The translations under genes and the position numbers were made by a program. The notes beneath the pieces were generated by a model. It saw only the letters and a program-made list of their open reading frames with translations. It made no database searches and was not told the origin of the DNA. From assembly GCF_002161675.1 (NCBI RefSeq), contig NZ_NFIH01000004.1:62001-126000 (forward strand): DNA of 64,000 nucleotides, written 5' to 3'. Of the stretch, positions 52,056-61,118 are shown piece by piece; position 1 is the first letter of the stretch; the number at the start of each line of letters is the position of its first letter. The stretch comes from Pseudoflavonifractor sp. An44. GTDB taxonomy: Bacteria; Bacillota; Clostridia; Oscillospirales; Oscillospiraceae.

Positions 52056-52610
52056 TTAATTCTCTCTATCCCACATGACATAGAAGTCCCGCCGTCCGTC
52101 CCCTTTGCCGTAATAGCTCAACTCATAGATTCCGGTGCGGCCGTCGGCCTCAATGACCACCCGCAGGGTGGGAAAGCCCTCGGGAATGTCCTGCTGCACC
52201 AGCATGGACACGGGTTCGGGGCCGCTGGTGGTGTGCACGTCCTGGATGTCGGTGATCTCTCCGGTGTTCGTATCGTAGGAGATCTCCTGCAAGGTGATGG
52301 TGCTCCCCGGCAGTCGGGGCACAATGAGCATATACTCGCCGTACTCCTGGTCGGGGTACACCTGGTCCACATTGCCCGCCAGGTCCAGCTCCGCCTGGGT
52401 GGGATTTAGAATCACCACACCCAGAATGCTCTCTCCCGCCAGGGCGTCAAACACCTCTGTTTGTCCCACGGGTTCTGGGGTCTGAACGGGCTTTAGGGTG
52501 GTGACCTTCTCCTCCGTGGTCACTTCGGTTTTGTTGATAAAGGCTGTGCACCCGGTGAGAAGCAGCCCGGCGCACAGGGTGGCAGCGGATAACATCAGCA
52601 ACCTCTTCAT
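52056..52610 (-). CDS. Lipoprotein of unknown function
   Basis: A 184-residue lipoprotein with signal segment MLSAATLCAGLLLTGC (lipobox LLTGC, Cys near residue 21). The mature domain has GNVDQVYPDQEYGEYMLIVP, then TLQEISYDTNTGEITDIQDV and ends RDFYVMWDREN. I do not recognise the family. It lies between ybeY and era on the same strand, so it is probably co-transcribed. Confidence 0.75.
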   Translation of the reverse strand: MKRLLMLSAATLCAGLLLTGCTAFINKTEVTTEEKVTTLKPVQTPEPVGQTEVFDALAGESILGVVILNPTQAELDLAGNVDQVYPDQEYGEYMLIVPRLPGSTITLQEISYDTNTGEITDIQDVHTTSGPEPVSMLVQQDIPEGFPTLRVVIEADGRTGIYELSYYGKGDGRRDFYVMWDREN

Positions 52611-52636
52611 GGTACAGCCTCCTTTTCACACGTTGG

Positions 52637-53131
52637 TTATCGGGTCAGTCCAATTTCCTCCATAATGGCGTCCTCCCGCTCCCGCATCTGGGCCTTCTGG
52701 GGTCCCTCGTCCAGGTGGTCGTAGCCCAGCAGGTGGAGCACCGAGTGCACCACCAGGTAGGAGAGCTCCCGCTCCCGGCTGTGACCGTACTCCTGGGCCT
52801 GGGCCTCCACCCGCTCCAGAGACAGCACCATATCCCCCAGGGGGACACAGCCGCTGTCCGGGTCAGCCCAATCCGCCTGGGGCTTCTCCCCGGGGGTGAG
52901 GTCGAACATGGGGAAGGACAGGACGTCGGTGGGGCGGTCCACCCCTCGCATGTCCAGATTGATGGCGTGGATGCCCGCGTCGTCGCTGAGCAGCACGTCA
53001 ATTTCGCAGGGCACCTCCACCCCCTGGGCGGCCAGAGCGGTGGCAATGGTGGAGCGGATGAGGGCACAGGTTTCCTCGGTGTCCGCCCCCTCCACCTCGG
53101 TGGAGATGGAGATCTGGTGCTTGTCAGCCAT
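52637..53131 (-). CDS. ybeY: Endoribonuclease YbeY
   Basis: A 164-residue metal-dependent endoribonuclease of rRNA maturation. The metal-binding motif HSVLHLLGYDHLDEG (three His) near residue 125-140 is diagnostic; the N-terminal half shows NLDMRGVDRPTDVLSFPMFD, the conserved N-x-x-x-R-x-x-x-x-x-T-D-V-L-S-F-P block. ATG 53131 has GGAGGAGG just upstream and overlaps the end of phoH by 8 bases. The longer frame to 53293 is inside phoH and has no site. Confidence 0.95.
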   Translation of the reverse strand: MADKHQISISTEVEGADTEETCALIRSTIATALAAQGVEVPCEIDVLLSDDAGIHAINLDMRGVDRPTDVLSFPMFDLTPGEKPQADWADPDSGCVPLGDMVLSLERVEAQAQEYGHSRERELSYLVVHSVLHLLGYDHLDEGPQKAQMREREDAIMEEIGLTR

Positions 53132-54140
53132 GGGTCTTCCTCCTCCCCTGCTTGTCGCCGCCCTTATCCTTGTCCTTGGGGGGCTGGTTGGCGTGATAGT
53201 AGTCGTCATAGGCCTTGATGATGCGCTGGACAATGACGTGGCGCACCACGTCCTGGTCGGTGAGCTGGCAGATGGCGATATCCTCCACCCCACGCAGCAC
53301 CCGCATAGCCTCCTTCAGGCCGCTGGTCTTGTCGGCGGGCAGGTCAATCTGGGTCACGTCGCCGGTGATGACCACCTTGGAGCCGAAGCCCATACGGGTG
53401 AGGAACATTTTCATCTGCTCCCGACTGGTGTTCTGGGCCTCGTCCAGGATGATAAAGCTGTCGTCCAGGGTGCGGCCACGCATGTAGGCCAGAGGGGCCA
53501 CCTCGATGTTGCCCCGCTCCAGGTACTTCTGATAGGTCTCCGCCCCCAACATGTCAAAGAGGGCGTCGTACAGGGGGCGCAGGTAGGGGTCCACCTTGGA
53601 CTGCAAGTCGCCGGGCAGGAAGCCCAGCCGCTCCCCGGCCTCCACCGCCGGACGGGTGAGGATGATGCGGTTGATCTGCTTTTCCCGGAAGGCGGCCACC
53701 GCCGCGGCCACCGCCAGGTAGGTCTTACCGGTACCGGCGGGGCCCACCCCCAGGGTGACGGTGTTGTTTTTAATGGAGTCAATATACTTCTTCTGACCCA
53801 CGGTCTTGGCCTTGATGGGCTTGCCCTTGGCGGTGACGCACACCACGTCCCCCGCCAGCTGGGCGATCTTGCCCTCGTTGCCCGCCCGCACCAACTCAAT
53901 GATGTAGCGCACATTCTGCTGGTTGATGGGCTCCCCCTTGGCGGACAGGGAGAGAAGGCCCTGCACCGCCTTCACCGCCCACATCACCGCCTCCCCGTCG
54001 CCGGAGATTTTCAGGTTGGACTCCCGGTTTACCACCGTGACCCCCAGCTCCTGCTCGATGATGCGGATATTTTCATCAAAGAGGCCAAAGAGGTTGATGG
54101 CCTCCTCCATACGCTCAATGCTAATGCACTGCTCTGTCAT
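53124..54140 (-). CDS. phoH: PhoH-like ATPase
   Basis: A 338-residue P-loop protein. Walker [41 protein letters not shown] and [20 protein letters not shown] with [18 protein letters not shown] are the PhoH signatures. An N-terminal KH-like region precedes the motor. It probably acts on RNA together with YbeY, whose gene overlaps its 3' end. It follows yqfD by 3 bases. Confidence 0.95.
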   Translation of the reverse strand: MTEQCISIERMEEAINLFGLFDENIRIIEQELGVTVVNRESNLKISGDGEAVMWAVKAVQGLLSLSAKGEPINQQNVRYIIELVRAGNEGKIAQLAGDVVCVTAKGKPIKAKTVGQKKYIDSIKNNTVTLGVGPAGTGKTYLAVAAAVAAFREKQINRIILTRPAVEAGERLGFLPGDLQSKVDPYLRPLYDALFDMLGAETYQKYLERGNIEVAPLAYMRGRTLDDSFIILDEAQNTSREQMKMFLTRMGFGSKVVITGDVTQIDLPADKTSGLKEAMRVLRGVEDIAICQLTDQDVVRHVIVQRIIKAYDDYYHANQPPKDKDKGGDKQGRRKTHG

Positions 54141-54143
54141 TTG

Positions 54144-55391
54144 TTAAGATTCCTCCCCACTCTGGGTTTCCGGTTCTATGTGTCCGGTGGTACCTGGGCG
54201 CTCCACGGTGCGGCCGATCTGTTCCCGGCACTCGGCCACCATGGACACCACCAGGGTGGCCCCCTCTACCCGGGTGACAAAGTCCTGGTGGAGAATCTCC
54301 CCGTCTCCCACCTCCAGCAGCTGCTCCAGCCGCTGCTGCAACAATTCCTTCAACAGCGCTTCTCCCTGCTGTGGGTCCACCTGCTGCTGCTGGACGGTGT
54401 ACCCCCGGTAGGTGGTGGTCTGCCACCACACCGGCCAGGTGTAGCCGCCCAGTTCCAGGAACTCCGTGTTGGTTATTTTATCATATCCTTCGGGGAAAAT
54501 GCTACTCTTTTCAAAAAAATCCAGTTCCAGGCCCAAAATTCCCAGGCGGTACCCGGTATGGGTGTCCTCCTCATACACTTTGGTGGGCACCGTCAGGGGC
54601 AGACGCTCCTCCAGGGTGCGCCAGGTGCGGGCGGTGACGGTGCCGGTGGCGTGGACCACCAGGTCCCCGGCGTAGGGTTTTTCCGGGTTCTGCTGGTAGA
54701 GGGGAATGGTGCCGCTGATGAGCACTTCCCCCTTGGCCACAATGTCACCATCCACAAATTGCGCCTGGCCTGCGGAAGTCTGGATATCTTCAATGATGCC
54801 GTCGGCGGTGGCCACAATGTCCGCCGGGGTGGACTGGTCCAGAAGCTCCGGCTGGGGGTCGGCCTCCTCCACCTGCACCACCACCCGGGTGCCGTAGAGG
54901 TTGATGGCCATAAAGGACAGCTCGGGCAGGGAGATCAGGGCCTCGTTGACCACCTCCCGCTGAGCAATGGAGGGAGCGTACACCCCCGGACGCACCCCCA
55001 GCCGCTCCAACTGGGTGAGAATCACCGCAGAGGGCACCGTCTCATTGCCCACCACCTCCACCACCAGCACAAACTGGCTGAGGATGCTCACCGCCGCCAG
55101 GCACAGCCCCAGCCCCAATACAAATCCCCACCGCTTGGACAGCCGCTGGGCCTGGGCCACGCCGCCCCGGCGTGAGAGCACCTCCAGGGTGCACCCGCAC
55201 CGCCCTGCCAGCTCCTTGAGCTCCTCCAGGTCGGACAGGTGCACCCGCACCTGGACCGTGTGGGCGTCGGGCCACTTAAGCCGCCAAAAGCCCCGGCGGT
55301 TCTGGGCGCACAGATTGAGAAACCGCTCGGGATAGGCCCCGGTCACCTGGATGACGGCGTAACCCAACAGCAGGTTGAACCATTTTTTCAT
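54144..55391 (-). CDS. yqfD: Sporulation protein YqfD
   Basis: A 415-residue membrane protein of the YqfD family (sigma-E regulon in Bacillus). N-terminal region GYAVIQVTGAYPERFLNLCA and later a transmembrane segment GFVLGLGLCLAAVSILSQFV near residue 95, then a large domain outside the forespore side (VEVVGNETVPSAVILTQLER, GVYAPSIAQREVVNEALISL). The C-terminal tail is polar. Next to yqfC (4 bases) and phoH (3 bases), the canonical yqfC-yqfD-phoH-ybeY order. Presence supports an endospore former. Confidence 0.92.
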   Translation of the reverse strand: MKKWFNLLLGYAVIQVTGAYPERFLNLCAQNRRGFWRLKWPDAHTVQVRVHLSDLEELKELAGRCGCTLEVLSRRGGVAQAQRLSKRWGFVLGLGLCLAAVSILSQFVLVVEVVGNETVPSAVILTQLERLGVRPGVYAPSIAQREVVNEALISLPELSFMAINLYGTRVVVQVEEADPQPELLDQSTPADIVATADGIIEDIQTSAGQAQFVDGDIVAKGEVLISGTIPLYQQNPEKPYAGDLVVHATGTVTARTWRTLEERLPLTVPTKVYEEDTHTGYRLGILGLELDFFEKSSIFPEGYDKITNTEFLELGGYTWPVWWQTTTYRGYTVQQQQVDPQQGEALLKELLQQRLEQLLEVGDGEILHQDFVTRVEGATLVVSMVAECREQIGRTVERPGTTGHIEPETQSGEES

Positions 55392-55395
55392 ACCC

Positions 55396-55671
55396 TCACC
55401 TCGTCAGCTCCACCGCTGTGATGCGCCCGGTGATGAGCAGCTGGGTGGGATTCATGGCCCGCAGCTCCAGCCCCTCCCCCTTCACCATCACCAGCAGTTT
55501 GCCCGCAGAGATGTGGATTTCCTCCGGTCCATAGGCCAAAATTCCCCGGTGTGGCTCCATGCGCAGCTCCCCGTCTCCGATGAGCTCCAGCCGGGGCAGC
55601 CCCGCCAACACATCCCCCGGCACATCCAACAGCCGGGAGGCCCGCTCCAACAGGCTCTGCTTTTTCTCCAT
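55396..55671 (-). CDS. yqfC: Sporulation protein YqfC
   Basis: A 91-residue YqfC: LLERASRLLDVPGDVLAGLP, ELRMEPHRGILAYGPEEIHI and MNPTQLLITGRITAVELTR match the family, which is beta-rich and found only in spore formers. ATG 55671 is chosen because AGAGG lies about 8 bases upstream; two codons further upstream in frame are alternative. It heads the yqfC-yqfD-phoH-ybeY operon. Confidence 0.88.
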   Translation of the reverse strand: MEKKQSLLERASRLLDVPGDVLAGLPRLELIGDGELRMEPHRGILAYGPEEIHISAGKLLVMVKGEGLELRAMNPTQLLITGRITAVELTR

Positions 55672-55802
55672 GTCCATCACCTCTGGAAACTCTATGAACC
55701 ATCAGCCCTTCACTTGCCTGTCCCAATGGGATTTTACGTGGACATTTGCCCCAGGTTGTGATAGAGTAAAGAGAAATGTGAAGAAAAGGCGGTACAACAT
55801 CC

Positions 55803-56702
55803 ATGCAACCAAACAACTCCAAATACCGGGATAAGAGCCGGGAGCCCAGCTACACGGTAGCCGAGCCCACCACGCTCCTTCCCTTTCTGCTGGCTACCCT
55901 CAAGGGGAAGAGCCGCAACAACGTCAAGTCCCTGCTCTCCCGCAAGCTGGTGACGGTGGACGGCAAGCCCACCTCCCAGTTCGACACGCCCCTGGCCCCC
56001 GGCCAGGTGGTGACCATCCTGTCCGTGTCCGCCCCCAAGCAGGACACCCTCCCCTTCCCCATCCTCTTTGAGGATGAGCACCTCATTGTGGTCAACAAGC
56101 CCGCCAAGCTTTTGAGCGTGGGCAACGAGAAGGAGAAGGTGCGCACGGCCTACCACATGGTCACCGACTACGTGAAGAGCCAGCACATCGACAACCGCAT
56201 TTTTGTCATCCACCGTCTGGACCGGGACACCTCCGGAGTGCTGATGTTCGCCAAGGACGAGGCCACCAAAGAGCTGTTCCAGTCCCGTTGGAACGACATT
56301 GTCACCCGCCGGGGCTATCTGGCGGTGGTGGAAGGCACCCCCCGCCCCGAGCGAGACACCATCCACTCCTACCTGGTGGAGACCAAGACCCACATGATCT
56401 TCTCCGGCGACCCCGGCCCCGGGGCCAAGGAGGCCATCACCAACTACGAGGTCATCAAGAGCGGCTCTGGCTACTCCCTGCTGGATATCTCCATTGACAC
56501 TGGCCGGAAAAACCAGATTCGTGTCCACATGAAGGAGCGAGGCTGTCCCATTGCCGGGGACAAGCAGTATGACGCCCGCACCAACCCCATCGGGCGGCTG
56601 TGCCTCCACGCTAACGAGCTGTCCTTCACCCACCCCGCCACTGGACAGCCCACCACCTTCAAGGCCAAGATGCCTCGGGACTTCAACCGAGTGTTCCGCT
56701 GA
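55803..56702 (+). CDS. RluA-family RNA pseudouridine synthase
   Basis: A 299-residue pseudouridine synthase. An N-terminal S4 domain (SRNNVKSLLSRKLVTVDGKP) is followed by the RluA catalytic domain with IHRLDRDTSGVLMFAKDEAT (catalytic Asp of the RLDRDTSG motif) and GRKNQIRVHMKERGCPIAGD. It converts uridines in rRNA or tRNA; the exact target cannot be told. It is divergent from the yqfC operon; a weak promoter (TGGACA-17-TAGAGT, 55739-55767) may serve it. Followed 14 bases later by a membrane protein gene. Confidence 0.93.
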   Translation: MQPNNSKYRDKSREPSYTVAEPTTLLPFLLATLKGKSRNNVKSLLSRKLVTVDGKPTSQFDTPLAPGQVVTILSVSAPKQDTLPFPILFEDEHLIVVNKPAKLLSVGNEKEKVRTAYHMVTDYVKSQHIDNRIFVIHRLDRDTSGVLMFAKDEATKELFQSRWNDIVTRRGYLAVVEGTPRPERDTIHSYLVETKTHMIFSGDPGPGAKEAITNYEVIKSGSGYSLLDISIDTGRKNQIRVHMKERGCPIAGDKQYDARTNPIGRLCLHANELSFTHPATGQPTTFKAKMPRDFNRVFR

Positions 56703-56716
56703 GATGGGCAAACGCC

Positions 56717-57799
56717 ATGAACAGATACAAAGACACATCCAGGCAGGTCCGGACCCGGGACCAAAGCCTGGAATCCACCGCCACAGAACCTGAGCCTGAG
56801 CGGTGTGAAATCACCGGAAGGCCCAACGGCAAGAGCTATCTGGTGTTGGCAGGAGTGATTTTGGCGCTGCTGGTTTTCCTCCTGCTGCCCATCCTCCTGC
56901 ACAGCGTGACTGCCCACAAGAATTCCCTGGCCCTTCTCTCCGGCATCGGCGCTGTGGCCATGGTGGGTATCCTCGTCTATTTGGCGGCGCGCTATCGGTG
57001 CTTTCAGGTGAAGATGGACGCCCAGGGGTTCTATCTTCGCACCACTCCCTTCAACGGTAAATACTACCGCTACACTGATATCAAGGAGTGCCGAGAGGTT
57101 CGGCGGGTATACCGTCCCCGTGGGGCCCAGGGCAGCAGAGCCCCCCATTCCTATGCCTTTCTCTTCTTCTTCACCGATGGGTCCGGGGTCACCCGACAAT
57201 TCTTCTTTCAGAAGGAGCAATTCAGCCACGAGATTCAGGTGTTAAAGGCCCGCATTGCGGCGGCCCAGCACCAGGACGCCCAGGAGCCGACTCGCCCCAC
57301 GGTGCCCCCCCGAGCCCGCACCGCCGCTCCCAGCAAGGTTCCCCCTCTGCCGCTGCTGCTGTTGGGGATTGTGCTGCTGGGCATCGGGCTGTACCTGCTC
57401 TCCCCCCACATCGTGGCCATGCTGCGTCTGAACCCCCAGAACAACAGTTGGACCCAGACCACCGCCACGGTGGTGAACGTCTCCACCCAGGGCGATTCCT
57501 ACAATATCGTCTACTCCTATACCGTCAACGGTGCGTCCTATCAGAACTCCACCACCTCGGACACCTCTATGCGGCTGGGCGACACCATCTCGGTGTACTA
57601 TAACCCGGCTTCTCCCCAGTTCTCCCGGGACTCCATAGGCGGGGGCACCGGAGAAACCGTCCCCATAAGCAAAACGCTGCTGGGGGCCCTCTCCACGGCC
57701 TTGGGCCTGGGGTGTGTGAGTGTGGTGGCCTGGAGCTTAAAAAAGCCCGCCACCGCTCCGGCGAAGGTGCGTCGGGATTCCAACCGAACCACTCGATGA
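56717..57799 (+). CDS. Membrane protein with DUF3592-like C-terminal domain
   Basis: A 360-residue protein with four predicted membrane helices, two near residues 40-80 (YLVLAGVILALLVFLLLPIL) and two near 215-245 and 325-345. Between the first pair and the linker lies a PH-like segment GFYLRTTPFNGKYYRYTDIK that recurs in the next gene. The C-terminal loop WTQTTATVVNVSTQGDSYNI with YNPASPQ-type turn matches DUF3592. Arg/Pro/Thr-rich linker at 180-210. Co-directional with and 14 bases after the pseudouridine synthase. Function unknown. Confidence 0.78.
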   Translation: MNRYKDTSRQVRTRDQSLESTATEPEPERCEITGRPNGKSYLVLAGVILALLVFLLLPILLHSVTAHKNSLALLSGIGAVAMVGILVYLAARYRCFQVKMDAQGFYLRTTPFNGKYYRYTDIKECREVRRVYRPRGAQGSRAPHSYAFLFFFTDGSGVTRQFFFQKEQFSHEIQVLKARIAAAQHQDAQEPTRPTVPPRARTAAPSKVPPLPLLLLGIVLLGIGLYLLSPHIVAMLRLNPQNNSWTQTTATVVNVSTQGDSYNIVYSYTVNGASYQNSTTSDTSMRLGDTISVYYNPASPQFSRDSIGGGTGETVPISKTLLGALSTALGLGCVSVVAWSLKKPATAPAKVRRDSNRTTR

Positions 57800-57826
57800 G
57801 TTTGGACCGTTCAAGGAGGAAAGAAC

Positions 57827-58294
57827 ATGGAAGAAGATAAATGGGTCTATGAAATTGGGAAAGATGGTTTTGCTGTGGTATTCCCCCTGATTGGCTTGGT
57901 CATATCTGGCGGTATCGCCATTGCGCTGGCTTTGGCCAACAATCCGGCGGTATTCTTTATGAGCCTGTTTGCTCTGTTCATGCTGGTGATGACGTTGATG
58001 GTGCTGTATCGCCAGTTCATCATGAAGTTCCTGGTGGGCAAGAATGGCTTTTACCACAAAACCAGACCGGGAAACGGGCATTATTACCGCTACAGCGAGC
58101 TGGATAAGGCCTGGACTGCCTTTGACGGAGGTACAAAGTCCCTATACTTTTATTATCAGCTGCCGGGCAAGTCTCCTGTCCGCATCTTCTACAACCCCAT
58201 AGAGGATGAGGCGGTGGAGTACATGCTCTCCAAGTTCCGCTCCTTCCACCCTGAGTTGGAGGAGGAAAACGAGGACTGGGAAGCGGAAGAATAA
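57827..58294 (+). CDS. Small membrane protein, paralog of the preceding N-terminal domain
   Basis: A 155-residue protein with two membrane helices (FAVVFPLIGLVISGGIAIAL and FFMSLFALFMLVMTLMVLYR) and a cytoplasmic PH-like segment GFYHKTRPGNGHYYRYSELD that mirrors GFYLRTTPFNGKYYRYTDIK of the upstream protein, in the same position after the helices. The C-terminus is very acidic (PELEEENEDWEAEE). GGAGGAAAG precedes the ATG. It probably arose by duplication from, or with, the upstream gene. A strong terminator follows. Function unknown. Confidence 0.78.
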   Translation: MEEDKWVYEIGKDGFAVVFPLIGLVISGGIAIALALANNPAVFFMSLFALFMLVMTLMVLYRQFIMKFLVGKNGFYHKTRPGNGHYYRYSELDKAWTAFDGGTKSLYFYYQLPGKSPVRIFYNPIEDEAVEYMLSKFRSFHPELEEENEDWEAEE

Positions 58295-58300
58295 GATAGA

Positions 58301-58333
58301 AAGACAGGCGGTGATGTTCACCGCCTGTCTTTT
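58301..58333 (+). terminator. Strong terminator
   Basis: A 14-base perfect stem AAGACAGGCGGTGA/TCACCGCCTGTCTT with a 3-base loop followed by TTTGC, 6 bases after the stop of the small membrane protein. Confidence 0.9.
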
Positions 58334-58395
58334 GCTTATTGTATTTTACAAGAGAACATTGATGTTCTCCAATTTTCTAGGCGCAAATCTGCGCC

Positions 58396-58917
58396 CCTGG
58401 CAGGGACGCTCCGCTGGGGTAACTTTCTGCCGCCAGAAAGTCACCAAAGACCGCCAAAGGCGGGGCCTTCCCCCGCCTTGTGGAATCCACCCCGCGGCAC
58501 TGGGTGGAGGGTGCAACCTTCTCTTTTCGGCCCTTGGCCCGGTGGGGTCACATAGATGGCTTACCAGTCCTATGGGCGGCACTTACTTCTATGTTAGCAT
58601 GTTCTTCTACCCCCAGGGCCTTACCCTGGTGCGCCGCTGTTCCCAGCGCTCGGAAGCCTAACTCCCGGCGGCGGCAACGCCGCTGCGCCAAGGTAGGCCC
58701 GGGCATGGAAACCACCTGGTGATAGGGCCAGTTGCCCAAGTTGGCCTGGTGTGGTGGCAGTGACAGGAGCCACAGCAAGGGTCACGGGCCGAACACCAAC
58801 TTGACGCAGTTCCAGCCTCGTACCCCAGGGAGGTACTTAGGGGGGAACGCCCTAAGCGGGTTTTGGTTCCTTTTGACCGAGCAAAAGGAACCCCCAGCGG
58901 GGAGCGTCCCCGCCAGG
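58396..58917. mobile_element. 522-bp non-coding element with terminal inverted repeats
   Basis: The 692-base gap 58295-58986 holds no convincing gene. Its ends carry inverted copies of CCTGGC-GGGACGCTCC-GCTGGGG (58396-58420 with 58890-58917, small gaps). Inside each end lies a hairpin: ACTTTCTG/CAGAAAGT (58422-58441) and GGTTCCTTTT/AAAAGGAACC (58865-58892). The interior is GC-rich and rich in short hairpins such as CCAGGG/CCCTGG and GCGGC/GCCGC. This suggests a non-autonomous mobile element or a structured RNA gene. Confidence 0.65.
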
Positions 58918-58986
58918 CTGGCAAGCCTATTCCAAGAAAAAGAGCCACCATGCAATTCACATGTGTGGCTCATCATCAACCATATT

Positions 58987-59205
58987 CTACTTGGGTGCGT
59001 CTGATTCGTCCCTAACATACTCCACCAACTCTCCCGGCTGACACTGCAACAGGAAACACAACTTTCCCAGAGTCTCGGTGGTAATCGGCTTGTCGTGTCG
59101 AATTCTCTGTAACGTCTGGGCATCAATGCCAGCATTGGCCAAACGATAATAGGATATGTGATTGTCCTCCATGAATTGCCGCATAGGGCCAAATGAAATT
59201 GGCAT
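58987..59205 (-). CDS. Small XRE-family regulator
   Basis: A 72-residue Cro/CI-type helix-turn-helix protein (PMRQFMEDNHISYYRLANAG, IDAQTLQRIRHDKPITTETL, GKLCFLLQCQPGELVEYV), essentially only the DNA-binding domain. It is divergent from a SLOG-like gene across an 85-base gap that contains a 30-base perfect palindrome, most likely its operator. Such one-domain repressors usually autoregulate. Confidence 0.85.
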   Translation of the reverse strand: MPISFGPMRQFMEDNHISYYRLANAGIDAQTLQRIRHDKPITTETLGKLCFLLQCQPGELVEYVRDESDAPK

Positions 59206-59247
59206 TTTATCACCCCACTGCGGCTATTATATGGGGCTTGAAACTTT

Positions 59248-59277
59248 TCATTATAGTGATTATAATCACTATAATGA
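59248..59277. promoter_or_regulatory. 30-base perfect palindrome (candidate operator)
   Basis: A perfect palindrome from 59248 to 59277, centred on GATTATAATC (59258-59267). It includes a TATAAT on both strands, so it can overlap promoters of both divergent genes. It ends 13 bases before the SLOG-like gene start and 42 bases before the XRE start. Confidence 0.8.
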
Positions 59278-59290
59278 GGAGGGGATTTAT

Positions 59291-59731
59291 ATGAACGTAA
59301 CCTTTTGTGGACATGCCAAAATTTCAGATCAAAAATCTGTGCAAAGCTGGCTGTTTGAAGTCACACAGGCCCTGATTGAGCAGGGCGCCACCACCTTTTA
59401 TCTGGGCGGGTACGGCTCGTTCGATGAATTGGCGGCCTGGGTCCTGCGCAAACAGAAAGAGACCCATCCAGACATAAAGCTGGTTCTGGTTCGGCCCTAT
59501 CTCAACTGGAACAAGGACGGTTCCGGCTATGATTATAGCGTCTATCCGCCTCTGGAGTCGGTTTCACCTCACCTTGCCATTCCCAAGCGCAACCAGTGGA
59601 TGGTGGACGCCTCCCAGGTGGTGGTGTCTTACGTTCTCCACAACTGGGGCGGAGCTGCCGCCACCCTACGCTATGCCAGGCAGAAAAAGAAAATCATTCT
59701 CTCCTATGTTCCCGGTGTCACAGCCCCATAG
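59291..59731 (+). CDS. SLOG-like (YspA/DUF1273-type) Rossmann protein
   Basis: A 146-residue protein: MNVTFCGHAKISDQKSVQSW, YLGGYGSFDELAAWVLRKQK and LVLVRPYLNWNKDGSGYDYS, a pattern of the SLOG superfamily of Rossmann nucleotide-binding proteins (GGYG-type turn, conserved D after it). SLOG proteins bind nucleotide-derived ligands; some operate in defence. The ATG at 59291 has GAGGAGGGG upstream; longer in-frame extension crosses the palindrome. Divergent from the small XRE gene. A strong terminator follows. Family call by motif; substrate unknown. Confidence 0.72.
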   Translation: MNVTFCGHAKISDQKSVQSWLFEVTQALIEQGATTFYLGGYGSFDELAAWVLRKQKETHPDIKLVLVRPYLNWNKDGSGYDYSVYPPLESVSPHLAIPKRNQWMVDASQVVVSYVLHNWGGAAATLRYARQKKKIILSYVPGVTAP

Positions 59732-59736
59732 CATAC

Positions 59737-59789
59737 AAAAACCCCGCCGTCTCTGCCCAAAACTTGGGCGGAGACGGCGGGGGCTTTTT
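59737..59789. terminator. Bidirectional terminator
   Basis: A 17-base stem (59742-59758 with 59766-59782, one G-U type pair) with AAAAA on the left and TTTTT on the right, between the SLOG-like gene and convergent rpoD. Confidence 0.92.
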
Positions 59790-59799
59790 GTAATTTGAA

Positions 59800-61113
59800 T
59801 TAGCTCAAAAAGTCCTTCAGCTTCTTGGAGCGGCTGGGGTGTCGCAGCTTGCGCAGGGCCTTGGCCTCGATCTGACGGATACGTTCCCGGGTGACGTTGA
59901 ACTCCTTGCCCACTTCCTCCAGGGTGCGGGTACGGCCGTCCTCAATGCCGAAGCGCAGCTTCAGCACCTTCTCCTCTCGGGGGGTGAGGGTGGACAGCAC
60001 GTCCACCAGCTGCTCCTTCAACAGGGTGAACGAGGCGGCCTCGGAGGGCTCAGAGGCGTCCTCGTCGGGGATGAAGTCGCCCAGATGGCTGTCCTCCTCC
60101 TCGCCGATGGGGGTTTCCAGGGAGACGGGCTCCTGGGCGATCTTCAAAATCTCCCGCACCTTCTCCACGGGCATGTTCATCTCAGCGGCGGTCTCCTCGG
60201 GGGTGGGGTCGTGGCCCAGCTCCTGGAGCAGCTGACGGTTGACCCGGATGACCTTGTTGATGGTCTCCACCATGTGCACGGGGATGCGGATGGTACGGGC
60301 CTGGTCGGCGATGGCACGGGTGATGGCCTGACGAATCCACCAGGTGGCGTAGGTGGAGAACTTGTAGCCCTTGGTGTAGTCGAACTTCTCCACCGCCTTG
60401 ATCAGACCCAGGTTGCCCTCCTGAATCAAATCCAGGAACAGCATACCACGGCCCACATACCGCTTGGCGATGGACACCACCAGACGCAGGTTGGCCTCGG
60501 CCAGCTTCTGCTTGGCCCGCTCCCCGGCCTTGATGCTCTTGTTCAGCTCCTGGAGCACCTCGGCGGGCAGCTCCTCCCCGGTCTTCTCCAGCTCGGCCTT
60601 CTGCTCCTTGGCCAGGTTGCCAGCGGCCATGGCCTTGGCCAGCTCGATCTCCTGGTCGGGAGAGAGCAGGTCCACCTTACCGATCTCCTTGAGGTACATG
60701 CGCACGGGGTCGTCGATGGCGAAGGAGTCCACCAGGGTGTTGGGGTCCACCAGCTCCTCCTCGTTGAAGTCCTCCATCTCCTCGGCGGGGGGCAGCAGGT
60801 CCTCCTCGCTGAGGATGGGCATCAGGTCCTCTTCCCCGGCGGCGTCCACGCCCAGGTTCTCCATGATGTCGTACATCTTGTCCATCTGCTCGCTCTCCAG
60901 GTTCATGGACTCCAGCACTTCCATCATCTCACCGGAGGACAGCTTGCCCTTCTTGTAGCCAGCGTCCACCAGCTCCACCAGGCGCTCACCGCCCTGGATG
61001 CCGTCCACCAGCTTCACCAGTTCCGCCTTGGCGCTCTCGAACTTCTCCTTGCTGACCATGCTAATGCCGGAAGCCACCTCGGGCTTCTTGCCGTTTTTCT
61101 TCTTTTCACTCAT
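59800..61113 (-). CDS. rpoD: RNA polymerase primary sigma factor SigA/RpoD
   Basis: A 437-residue housekeeping sigma factor. Region 1.1-like acidic N-terminus with long helical charge, region 1.2 [20 protein letters not shown], region 2 [20 protein letters not shown] (promoter -10 recognition), region 3, and region 4.2 [20 protein letters not shown]. Length is typical of Firmicute SigA. ATG 61113 is chosen because GGAGG lies 9 bases upstream; an ATG 3 codons earlier is without spacing. It follows dnaG by 5 bases, the classical macromolecular-synthesis pair. Confidence 0.97.
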   Translation of the reverse strand: MSEKKKNGKKPEVASGISMVSKEKFESAKAELVKLVDGIQGGERLVELVDAGYKKGKLSSGEMMEVLESMNLESEQMDKMYDIMENLGVDAAGEEDLMPILSEEDLLPPAEEMEDFNEEELVDPNTLVDSFAIDDPVRMYLKEIGKVDLLSPDQEIELAKAMAAGNLAKEQKAELEKTGEELPAEVLQELNKSIKAGERAKQKLAEANLRLVVSIAKRYVGRGMLFLDLIQEGNLGLIKAVEKFDYTKGYKFSTYATWWIRQAITRAIADQARTIRIPVHMVETINKVIRVNRQLLQELGHDPTPEETAAEMNMPVEKVREILKIAQEPVSLETPIGEEEDSHLGDFIPDEDASEPSEAASFTLLKEQLVDVLSTLTPREEKVLKLRFGIEDGRTRTLEEVGKEFNVTRERIRQIEAKALRKLRHPSRSKKLKDFLS

Positions 61114-61118
61114 GGTTT

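Noticed and set aside
53132-53293. N-terminal extension of YbeY
   Set aside because: Lies inside phoH in another frame, has no ribosome site and is Ser/Thr/Arg-rich without homology.
58206-58661. A 151-codon frame reaching into the 58.3-58.9 kb gap
   Set aside because: It starts inside the small membrane protein gene, crosses its terminator and encodes basic low-similarity sequence; it overlaps the inverted-repeat element.
58396-58917. RNase P RNA, tmRNA or 6S RNA in the long gap
   Set aside because: I could not find the conserved cores of these RNAs; the inverted termini fit a mobile element better.
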